A stretch of DNA of 64,000 bases from Micropterix aruncella (taxonomy: Eukaryota > Arthropoda > Insecta > Lepidoptera > Micropterigidae): NCBI GenBank assembly GCA_944548615.1, contig OX155963.1, forward strand, positions 23,617,711-23,681,710, in the 5' to 3' direction. The notes under the pieces were generated by a model that was not told the DNA's origin, searched no databases, and saw only the letters and a program-made list of their open reading frames with translations. Of this stretch, positions 25,501 through 37,500 are shown piece by piece (positions within the stretch are counted from its first letter, which is position 1; every line of letters starts with the position of its first letter). Position numbers and translations under genes: made by a program.

Positions 25501-28500
25501 CTATGGGCTGAGCTATTTCTAGCTGCGGTTTCCCGCAACGTGATCTGCTTTTCACAAAATAAAAATACCCGCAGTATCGTTTGAACCCGTAGAAGCATTT
25601 TAACCACACAAAAAAGGTAGTTTTTTTTAAAACATGTAAATTGCATTTCCGCATCTAACAATATGTGTGTGAAAAGAGTCCCTGTATACAGACAATTGGA
25701 TAATCCCAATCTTTTAGAGAAAGTGAATCTGTATGTCCCGGATCACTGTTCCTGGGCACAGACTCAACTCATTGTCGCACCCTCATTCACGCACAATTCT
25801 TCATCAAGTGCGAATGCTGTCACAATCATTAGCCATCTTAAATGGACTAAATTTAAAGCATCACAGAATGTAGATATTTTTAACTATGTTTTAGGGAATT
25901 AAAATTACATAATTACGAAAACTTTACAATAGATAAACCTAATTATTATTATATTAGGTATCATTGCAAAGCCAATATTTTTTATAGAACGATTTTGTAT
26001 GTATAGATTTGGCATTATTTATAGTTAAGACCATTGTGTCTAGTTTGAAATCACATTAGCTTTAAGGCTGCAAAGTCGGTTCTGTGATTTTGTCTGCGAT
26101 TTTTTGTGCGGATGTACTTTTTCATATACGTTTTTAATTTCTCTTAAATGTAGGAACAATAAAACTAATATCATAGTATTTTAAAATCAATAGAATAAGC
26201 CCTTTTAATTGATATCCGACTTCGACCGGCTAAACCGACCAAAGAAAAAAACACACTCCCTTTTTCCGCCCTAGAGGAATCAAGGGCTTGTGAAAGGAAC
26301 GGGCAAGCACATTCTATTGCTATGCTTTAATGTAACGGTGATAGGTATAAAACTGTCTGAGATAATAAACGGGAACATAAATACAGACAGGTAGACAGAT
26401 GAGGGAGCTAATGGGCCCTGTTGGAGTTGGCCACCAAGACCCATTCGTTCAGGGTTGGTCATACTCACGGGTCAACACCCATCCGGCGGCCTCCACGCAG
26501 AAGGAAGAGCCAAGGTAGGACGCTGGCCTGTGGGCCAATCTCCCCTAGGAGTCAGCCTTCGGGCGCTCCTGGACGGTTTGTCAAACTTCGGGTGCTCCTG
26601 GACGGTTTGGAACCTTCGGGCGCTCCTGGACGCACCGTGCGGCGTCAGCCAATCGATTGTGCACTCCGACTAACAGCCTTGGAAGTCTGAAAACAGTAAC
26701 GTTCCCTATAGAGCGGGGGTGGTTGTTAACCTTATGGCAACTGCTCTTGAAACAACCATTCGGCTACCCGATCCCGGGTGAATAAGCCGGGCAAAGGATG
26801 CCGTGGTCCGCGATAGATTCGGTTGACACAGTATCACCGCTTCATATGCGAGAGGACTGCGCAAGCGACCTCAATCCTGTAACCAGTCAGGAGGTAGGAG
26901 GTATCCTGAAGGTTAATTCCAGATGGAGACATTCTTCCAAACTGGTAGTCAGGGGGCGAGGCTGCCCGCTGGTTACCTGTCCCAGTGCCTCGCCGTGAGG
27001 TGTTGGCCTCTGACGGACAGGTGGCATAGCTAGACGGCGGATTGTTTTCGTCCCAAGTCTCACCTTCGGGAGACAGAACGAACAATATCGTTAAAACTTC
27101 CTGAGGTGACGGGTTCGCCCGTTGTAGTTTACAGCTCTAAATATAAAAAGGTAGACAGATGGATGGACAACGTCTCACCAATAGGGTTCCATTTGTAAGC
27201 TTTGATTGAAACCCTAGAATAGGAATCAATAGAGGTCAGTATAATTATGGAGGAAGAAGCGGGGGTGGAGAAGCAGCTAGTCCAACCTTCTCAATTATGA
27301 AATTGAAGACATTATAGCTACATATTTTCTTTTAGGAGGTTTAGGTAATGTGGTCCTTGTTGGCAGCCATGCCGACTCAAGCCGAATGCACTGTACTGTG
27401 CAAGGAGATTTCATCTACCCTCTGGCGGACAAGTTACTTAATGAAATAAAAAGTACTTTCGAACCCGCTTTTAATGTCTACGACCAGGTATGCTTTAAAA
27501 ATTATTATATAATAACAATTATGTACCTACCACAGAAAAGTTAGTCAGCATTTTATTTATAGTTCAATAGTGCTGTAGAATAGTGGTAGAACCTTCATAA
27601 AAATAAATTGTTGATTATTAAAAAGTCTAATTGCGATTCAGTTTTCTCATTTTTTCACGATTTAATTTCTTAATTTTTATGATTCCGGTATTTGTGAAAA
27701 TTAAAATATGAAAAAAGTGTGGCACTTTCCAGTAAGCACCGTATCGAATACAGCTCCACTTGTTAGTTTTCGCGATGACACAGATAGAGATTCGGTATTT
27801 GATTGCACAACTTATTATAAATTATTCGTTCGTCCTAATGAAAGGTGCAGATTGTGCAGTCGAGATTGGGAATCAATATTTTCAAAGATGCAAGTGAAAT
27901 TTGACGCAGAGAATTTCGTGGAGAACCTGAAATCAAGCTAAATAAGAGCTATTTTATTTAATTCACAATGGCTTCTACTTTTGAATGTGTTATATCGTTT
28001 CAACATTTTGATTTTAACTATAAAGAAAATAAACTATTATGATAGCTGCACGTAATAAAAATAATTATCATGAAAATAATGTCCGAATTTTAAAATAAGT
28101 AACATGTAGTTATGAAATTTAAAAAAGTAAATAATAGCTAAGTACATAAATAAAGAAACAATAATATGAAAATATTAAATTGGTCAAAAATGAAGTAAGT
28201 ATCAAAATAAAAATATATCAGAATTAATTATGAATAGTCTTTGAATCAAGTTAAAAATATAAAAATTATCAATTTTTCTTGAAAATTTAACCCTTTGGGT
28301 ATAATTTCATGGCAGACCGCGGCAATTTATTGGAATTTCTTGCAATATCGCCGCGCTCGACAAAAAATACTATAACTATGGAACTACTATAGAAATCATA
28401 AAAAGAATAACTGTGCAAGGATTGCATTAAAATTTCGTATATAGAATATTAAAATATAATTTTGTAAAACAATTAGATAATTATGAATAAATATGAGAAA

Positions 28501-31500
28501 GTCGAAAAAGTGAAAAAACCTCGGCATTTTTAACTTGTACTTGTCTTACGGAAAAATACGTAACCCTATTTAGAAATTGTAAATACTATCGTGATCTTTA
28601 TTAGATTCTCTATCAAAGTTAATACTTCGTTTTACTTATTTACGTACAAAAATATTTAGATATTAACTCATAAAAACCAATAAAAATTTTGATGATTTCT
28701 CGAAAAAAAATTATGTCTTTTGACAATGGAATTTTACCAGAAATATCCGCGAAATGACGCCCGAAATTATTCTAGCGGCCCTCTATGTATCTTTGGTAAT
28801 AATGAGTTATTTGGTATGGATTTTAGGATGCGTTCGAATTAGAAAATAATATTACTGTGCGTTCCGGGAGCAAGCCGCCAATATTGCTCGTTACAAAGTC
28901 AACGGTGTTCTGATATGCAACCAAATTTTGGTTGTTACGTAGCTAAAGGGTTAAAAAATCATAATAATTGTTATTTTACATTTTTAATAACTGGTAAAAA
29001 ATACTATAGTGTAATCTAGTATACCTTGTACGATACTTTGATTTAACGCTATGCTAAGAGTTCATAGCAATGCGATCCTTCATTGGAGAGTAATCTGTAT
29101 TGGAGTTTTATATGAAGAACTTCCCCATAACCATTGACCGGCGACTTATTAAAAACAAGACAAAATATGTGATCATACAAGACGAAATTCAGTATCGACA
29201 AAAGGCAGCAACCGGCGTCTTACCACTGAATAATGCTACATAATTACGATTACAAAAACTGCACATAAGCCCCCCTAGAAAGGAAAAATATAATAAAATA
29301 TTCGCAATTCGCCATCCATCCTGTAGCTGAGTTTGCATCACCGGCCTCAGCGGGAAAACTATGATTGTATGTAAGTAGTATGTTATAGAATATCTTATAG
29401 AGGTTTTACCAATAGAGTTAAATACCTCTAACATTCTTAACTAGATACAATTTAGCATATTTCTTACTTCTTTAGTCAGTAGCATTTTTATTTTCCTATA
29501 TTGGTATTTCTTATAAATCATCTACAGGTTTTCATATTGGATTGCAACGCTCCGATGTCGGCTGGAATCAGAGCATTCAAAGCCTACCTCACAATGGTTA
29601 AACAGAATGTGTCACGAGTAAGTTCCTTTGATAAAAACGAGGGAAGGTCGAAAAGTACTGTGATATTTTTTTTTTGTTTAAAGTATTCAATGATTGAGCT
29701 CTTCAAAAAATGATTGAGCTCTTCAAAGAATTATTTTTTTGAATTCTTCAAAAAATTAATTCTTTAAATTCTTCAATTGCACAGCTGGTCGCTGCGTGCG
29801 GCCATTCCGGCGACGCGGGCTTTAAGGCTTTCCATGACTTGTTCGTCTGAGTAGGTACTAGCAAGCTTCCCTCTCCAATGTGAGCTTTGGGGCTCTTCAG
29901 ACGAGGTCATTTTCGGCGCGGTTCCCACGCCTAATGGCATTCTCAGTATTGACCCGCACAGGTCTTTAATCGTGTGGTTCTCACGCAGCCGGAACCGCAT
30001 AGTTCGACCGCCCACGACATCCCTCGAGTGACAATGCTGGTTTGTTTTGTTTGCTCGCTATTAACCTTCTTGCCTTTCACGGCGTTCAACTTTAATGGGA
30101 TGACTGGGATGAATGTAGAGACTTTGGGATGAAGACAATCCATCTAGCTATGCCAACTGGCCCGTGATAGCAATGCCTTGCCGTGTGGCACTGGGTAGTT
30201 GATCCAGCGGGCAGCCTTGCGTCCTCACTACTAAATTTGGCAGGATTTCTCCATCCACCCGTTTAGTTCTGGGTCCGAAGTTGCTTGCGCGGCCTCTACC
30301 TGTTTGCTCAGCGGTAATTCGGTTTGAATTTATTGCAAACCATGGTGTCCTTTGCCCATCATACCACTCGGGATCGGGAGGCCAATCGGTCATTTCAAGA
30401 GTGGCTGACCTTCAGGTCAGCATCCACCCCCGTGCTTAGGAAACCGTATGTCGTTTCCAGACTCCTCCAGTTATTCGCGTCGATTGGCTGACGCCGCGCG
30501 GTGCGCAAACCGCCCACTAGCGCCTTAAGGCCATCGTTCAGAGGAAACTGATCCACCAGCCGTAGCCTGGGATACAGAGTCCACACTGGGGTAGACCCTC
30601 ATTCGAGGAGGCTACTGGATAGGAGCTGAACCATGAGTTGAGCCGACCCCAAAGAACGAGATGGGTCTTAGTGACCCAACTGCTAGAGAACCATTAGCTA
30701 CCTAATGATTCCCGTACCTATTACAGTGTACCTATTCACGTACCTATTACTCTATAATATATGTCCGACTGAATACTTTTCGACCTTCCCTTGTGTCTAA
30801 AGAGTGAAAAGTAAAATGTAATGTTTCCCTGAAGAAATTCCTCTTGGCTAGAGGACACTTAATAGTCATAGACAACCTATAGAATTTTCTCACTGAGGAA
30901 ATATTATTTCAACTAAGCCATGATCTAACCGGGAATACCAAACTCTTAGACAGGAACACCTAATCTTCGAATATGTAATCCTCGAAACATTATTATAGGT
31001 ACTGGAGTTTTTTATTTAAATTTTAGGTTAGTAGTTTAGATTAGTGTTGCGCCAAATGGAGATTTGGCTGAATACCGAATATTCGGACAAAAATCTGGCT
31101 GAATGGTCAAATATTCGGCTAAACTATTCGGTTTTGTTTTATACTCCAAAAACCACTCCATTAACTTATCTGTGCTCCAAGTAGCTACTTCATAATTTCA
31201 TAAGTACAAATAGTGTCATTTTGGTAATTTTCAGTGTAATTTTGTAAGAAAAAGGCATCATTTGTCCTTAAAAAAGGTAGGTATTCAGCCTGCCGATTAT
31301 TCGGCAAAAAAATGAACTATTCGTTATTCGGCCAAATAGTAATAAATACACTGGAGACCGAATACAGAATAGTTACTGAATATACGGCACAACACTAGTT
31401 TAGATATCTATTATCATTCATTGTTATGGAATAACTAATTATTATTAGAAGCATAGTTTCAATATTAATAGTGTCTTAGTGAAAATTTATAGCATTTAGC

Positions 31501-34500
31501 TTAGTAGCCTACGATTATGTATACCCATGTATAGTGTCATAAATTGTTACATTTTGTAGGTTGTTTTACTTTTGCCCATATAAATTTACATAAATTCTCT
31601 GCTTGTAGACACCTCTCGGTTGTTGGACTGGTTTCTTAGAGAATACTTTGGGCTGGGTGATAAATATGAGGAAGTCCATGGATTCATTTCCCGTCATGAA
31701 CATAGACACGTTTGTGAATGCGATCAGTAGTAAAGTAAACCCGCTGGCGAGCAGAGAGCACATTGATGAAGTGATTTTCCAGCTGCATATTATGGGCGAG
31801 GTGAGTAGATTATTATTATTATTATTATTATTATTGATAATAGGCTAGCAGCTTTAGCTGATGCGCCTATATCACAACACTTATTTTTTAGTAACAGTTT
31901 TTGTTATTGTTTTTGTTTTATGTTTTATATGATCGTCCAGTTTGTTCTTGAAAGCATTTACGGAGACAGCATTTACAACTTCACTGGGTAGATTGTTCCA
32001 AGATTCTACCACTCTATTGGTGAGAAAGTGCCGGCGAGGGTTCTGCTTGAACTTATTGTGGTACAGCTTTTTAGAGTGTCCTCTCAGGTTTGTAGTATTA
32101 GCAAGGGATAACATATCTTGCATCTTGCGGTGTCAACTACAACGGGCGAGCCCGTCACCACAGGACGTTTTAACGATTAGTCGTTCTATCGCCCTGCAGT
32201 GAACGTAGAGACTTTGGACAGTACATTCTACGTCCAGCTACGTCAACAACCCGTGAGAGTCCAACGCCTTACCGCGAGTTAGCCAGGAGTAAACCCGGCG
32301 GGCTCGAGATACTCGCGCCCTCACTTCCAATTGTGACCAGATTTCTCCGGTCTCTCGATTGGTACCGAGTTCGAGGTCGCTTGCGCGGTCCTCTCCCTTA
32401 TGAAGCGGTGAAACGGAGAGCACAACCGATTGGAGCAAACCCCGCACGGTGCGCAGACCGTACAATCTTCGCGGACCAAGGCGTCCTTTGCCCGCCTCTT
32501 ACCCGGGATCGGATGGCCAATGGTCAATTCCAGAGCAGTCGCCATAAGGTACGCAACCACCCCCGCTCTATAGGAAACAGTACAGTTCCCAGACTCCCCC
32601 GACTGTTAGTCGGAGAGCACAACCGATTGGAGCAAACCCCGCACGGTGCGCAGACCGTCCAGGGGCGCCAGAGGTTTGATTCCCAGGGGAGACCGGTTGA
32701 CCCAGTGTCCTACCCAGGACTCGCTCCCCATGCGAGGAGGCCGTCGGATGGGTGTTGACCCGTGAGTGTGACCGACCCTGGACACATGGGTCATCGTGGC
32801 CAACTCATCATGGGCCCGTTAGCCCCCAACATATCTTGCAGCCTGGGAACGCTGTAGAAGGCGTTCAGAATCTTAAAAGTCTCAATGAGATCTCCCCGTT
32901 CCCTTCGCTCTTGTAGAGTGCTCAGGCCAAGCTCATCCAGCCGGGTTTCGTAGCTTTTATTTCTCAGCGCATTTGGCATTTTTGTAGCTCTACGTTGTAC
33001 TCGTTCCAGCAGGTCAATATCCTTCTTGAAGTAGGGATTCCAGATCTGGTATGCATACTCCAGCATAGGTCGGACATATGTTTTATAAATCTTTAGGAAA
33101 AGCTCAGGGGTTATATGTGAGAAAGCTTTATTTATTGTATACAGCAATGAGTTCGCTCTCTTCACCATAGTTATGATGTGTGCCTCCCATTTTAAATCTT
33201 CTGCGATTATGACACCCAAATCCCTGTGTGTCTTCACACTGATTAAAGCATTTCCCTGAATAGTGTATGTTTTCCTTGGGTTTTCTTTTCCTATATGAAG
33301 GACGGTGCACTTATCCACGTTGAGTGACATTAACCAGTCTTGCGTCCATGCGGTAATGCGGTCAAGATCATCCTGTAGGTCAGGGTGCTGCGTGAGTGGG
33401 TTCCCAATAATTTTAGCGTCGTCGGCAAACAGGGAGTACATCATCTGTAGGATTGCTCGAAAGTCCGTTAGGTAGATACCGAAGACAATCGGGCCGATGA
33501 CCGACCCTTGGGGGACTCCGCTGTGGACAGGTCTATTTTCGGAAAGGTCATCACCTACTATCACTCTAAGTTTTCTATTGATAAGGAAGTCAGAGAGCCA
33601 GGTGTGGAGTTTTCCTCTTATTCCAAAATGTCCCAACTTCAGCAAGAGTCTTCTTATGGGCACCCGGTCGAAGGCTTTTTCGTAGTCTAGGTAGACAACA
33701 TCGGTAGGCTGTCGTTGATCCCATTCTGTGGTCCAATGATTAACACAGGTGAGTAGATTAGTAACGACGGACCTCCCAGGCACAAAACCGTGTTGTTCAT
33801 CCAAAATTATTTGCTCGTTTTTGAGGAAGTTCTTTAGAGAGTTAGCAATAATTTTCTCCATAGTCTTGCAAACAATGCTGGTTAGGCTTATCGGTCGGTA
33901 GTTAATAGCTGAGAACTTGCTGCCCTTTTTGTACACTGGTGTAACTATGGCTTGTTTCCAGTCGCTCGGCAGCTGTCCGTCTTCGAAAGATTTGTTCATT
34001 ATTCGTGCTAAGAGACTGCTGATAGACGGGGAGCATTTCTTCAAAAGAACAGCTGGGATTTCATCAAACCCCATTGCAGTTTCATCTTTAAACGAATTTA
34101 AAGCTTCCGCTACAGATGCTGGCGTGAATACTATATCTGTCAGGGAGTTCTCAACTCTAGGTACACTTACAGTTGGGAGAGGTCCATCTGGTTCTCGGAC
34201 ATAGGTATTCTCAAATTGGTCGACAAAGACATCAGCCACAGCTTTGCTGCCTGTTACAAGATTGCCATTATGCTTTAGTGCTAGTGGGACTCCAACCTTT
34301 GTAGATATTTGTTTGCGTATGTAGCTGTAGAAAGATTTGGGCCCAGAGTCTATAATACCCGACTCGTAGTTACATCTTGCCTGTCTTGTCATATTTACAA
34401 TTTTATTGTTAACATTTCTATATATTGCGTAGTTATTTTTATTTTTGTTTAATTGATAAATTTTCCACACTTTTTTCTTTTCATTAATTAAAGCCAGAAT

Positions 34501-37500
34501 ATCCTTGTTTATCCAGGGTTTATTTTTAAAGCCAGGTCTGTGTTGCTTGAAAGGTATGTGTAGTTTCACAGCATAGTCTATTCTATATTTAAAATCTTGC
34601 CACAAATATTCAACATTATTATGTTGGTTTGCACTCACGTACTGGTTGAGTGCGTGTTCAACGGCGGTGTAGTCTGCTCTGAAGTAGTCTCGTTTCCTTG
34701 CCTGCGGCTTCCTCCCATGAGACTCTACGCTGAGCTGGGTTTTGGCCAACAACACAAAGTGGTCACTCTTACCGATATTGGGAAGTATCTCTACCTCTGT
34801 GACGAAGCACTCATCATTGCAGAGGACTAGATCAAGTAGTGATTCCTGATTGTTGCGTTTTCTAGTTATTCCAGTTACAAGTTGATTTAGGTTACTGTTC
34901 GAGTACATGTCGACGAATTTTTCGTGTAACATGTTGCACCCGCCCAATCGTTGTAATGGCCAAGTGATGCCGGGCAGGTTAAAGTCACCCATTATTAACG
35001 TAGTGTGCTTTTCCGAGGCCTGCTGTATTGTATCGAATAGTATCTCATCCGTCTCCTCAAAGGTATATGTGGTCGGGCGGTAAACGCAGGCAAGTAAGAA
35101 TTTCAAATTGTATATTTGGATATCCAACCATAGAGCTTCAATATTATCAATAGTATAGGTGAAGTTTACTTGTGCTAGTAGTGGTGATCCTTTGTGGGAG
35201 TGTGCGATGTACACGGCTATACCTCCTCCGTTTCTGCCGGGTCGGTCTTTTCTGAACAACGAATAATGTGGGATGTTTATAATGCTATCAGCAATTCCAG
35301 GTTTTAAATGAGTTTCAGAAATTAATATACATAATGGTTTCAATTTATTAACCTCAATCATAAGCAAATCAAATTTAGCCGTTAAGGAAGCCAGGTTCGT
35401 GTACATAAAAGTTAGTTCCGTGATGGCGTCGGTCGCTAGTTTTTTTCAGCTTTAACTATGCGGGGAACACTTTTTATATACTTTATAGTGAGGTCCTTTT
35501 CGCCGCTGTCTGTTCGTTCGGCGAGCTCTTCTCGCAGCTTCCTCAACTGGTCGCGCTGGTATGGGGTCTTGTCGGAGGATGCTGAGATGTTCTGGGGCAA
35601 AAAATTTTTATTCTTCAGAACATTTAACGCCTGGTGCTTATTTTGCAAGATAACCTTGACCGGGCGCGGTTTAGCACTGTTGTCAACTGGCTTCCCGAGG
35701 CGCACAACAATGGATCTCTCCATGTTGACATCTGGAACTTTCTCGAGCGCTTTTTGGACTTGCAATTTATCATGTTTCTTGCGATCCTCAGTGCTGTTCG
35801 ATGCAGACTCATTAATCCCAAATATTATGACATTCTTACTGCGATGTTGCCTCTCATCCATTTCTTGCAGCACTGCATCCATATTTAGTCCCATGGTGCA
35901 CTGTGTTTTGATGTTAGCCAGCTCATTTTCGAGTGCACTGATTCTGTTTCTGAGCACTGGCACTGATAGCAGACCCTCCTCACAATCGGCACAGTAGTAC
36001 TTGATTTTGGACGATTGCAGGCCCAACACTCTCATTTCAGTGGTAGATAACTCACTGCACTTGACACAGATCTCTCGAGAACAGCTGTTGCACTTTATTT
36101 TAGAATTTTTTTCGTCTTTTTTTATTGCACTGGAGCATTTCATGCATTTTACTACATCAGACATTTTAGCACTCGTTTTCGTTATATTTCACTTTATTTA
36201 GTTGTTAATTTGTATTTTAGCACTGGTTTACAGTATTTTTCAAGTTATTTACTGGTTAATTTTAATTAAAACAATAAAACAAGCGAGGAGCAAATGAATG
36301 TTGTTGTTATTCATTTGAGGGTAGATCTGTCAATCTGTCAATCAAGATCTTTTATTGCAATAAATTCGTCTTTGTCTCGTGGCTATGTAAGACTATCGAA
36401 GAATCATGAAGATTCATAATGATATATTTATCACAAAATGGTCCGACTCAAAAGCTAGCTCCGTTCGTGGACCGGTACTCTAATCTACAATTTTCTCAGA
36501 CTTTTCTGGCATGGCGTTCCGCAGAGCGATCTTCACTGTATTCACACAGGGATTGAAGATTGGGCCATCAAATTGTATAAAGAAAAAATCATGTACAGTA
36601 ATGCGTATTAGACAAAACAACAATGTGGCCCTCTTGCCAGCCAACTCCCCATTATACATCACAAATATTGACATAACTAAAAAGCAACTAACGTTCTATG
36701 ACAATTTTATCATTCTAGCTACGACTACTTAAATCTGCTAAAACTGGAGATCTCATTAAGATATTTACTTAAAATTAATAAGCCATTACAGCTCAAAACC
36801 TTTGCAATCTACAATTTCTCCTCAATCAGAATTACAGTCTGCGTAGACAGACACTGCTTCTAACTGGACAAGAAGAGATTTGTCTGAACCCCCAAGAAAC
36901 TCATTTGGAGAAGCAGAATAGTGGTTTTGTGGAATAAACTACGAGTGATTGTGTTTATAAATCAACTAGATAATTTCACAAACACTTACGGACAAAAATG
37001 AACTAAGATACTTGCATAATATAAACTAATAAAAAACATCGAGTGTGTGAGGTTAATATTTGGAATATTGAACTGGATAGTATTTTTTAAGGAATTTTAG
37101 GTGTTTCATTTTATATGGAGGAATACCTTTTACGACATTTGCTTAAAGCAACCTACTAGCGCTTAGTGTCATTAATATCATCAACAAACTTGGCAATAGC
37201 ATTAATATAATGACTATGATGTTCTCTTAGCCGGTTTCGGCTACAGTATCCACGACATTTCTTGGTTTAGTTAGGTGCATCTCACTGCTGTGTCCTTTCG
37301 TGCGCCCGTTTGTGACTGACGTAACCAATCTGCCGCGGCAATACTCTTCCAGTTCCACTTTCCTTTTGTCCTTCAAAGCTGCTAACGACTATCATGCAAT
37401 TAGGCCACTAACACCCACTCACTCGTCGGGTTCGCTCAACTCACGGTTCAACCCTTACCCGGTAGCCTCCACATAGAAGGTCGTTCCTGGTAAGGACTCT

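Larger units (their letters stand above)
20619..29617 (+). other. ROC GTPase-like exons of the DAPK1-like gene (exons 6-10)
   Basis: Exon 6 (20619-20815) carries the P-loop GARGSGKSALIES. Exon 7 (22909-23036) carries YEPTKGIHVHQ. Exon 8 (24983-25394) carries WEFCGQETYF in the switch position, then an insert of about 70 residues rich in S/N/Y, then VFVILFSLEL and FWINFLM. Exon 9 (27336-27487) carries VVLVGSHAD in place of the usual NKxD/TKxD, and exon 10 (29528-29617) carries VFILDCNAP. This is the ROC pattern of DAPK1, which also has HAD at the G4 position. Exon 6 was missed as an ORF because it has no in-frame ATG; its phase fits exactly. Confidence 0.87.
31806..36290 (-). mobile_element. 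Nearly full-length CR1-type LINE, split by a nested family B copy
   Basis: A minus-strand element with ORF1 (36164-35436) and ORF2 (35406 down to 31881, interrupted). Its 3' end is an (ATT)n tract at about 31809-31838. The 5' end is not defined exactly (about 36.2-36.3 kb). The 705-bp insertion at 32123-32827 carries a 13-bp duplication of ORF2 sequence. Apart from the insertion, both ORFs are open, so the copy is young. Its 3' end lies only about 8-15 bp after the splice donor of exon 11 (31800) of the DAPK1-like gene. Confidence 0.9.

Noticed and set aside
32321..32758. Small ORFs inside family B
   Set aside because: They differ between copies and are not conserved in frame, so there is no sign of coding selection.
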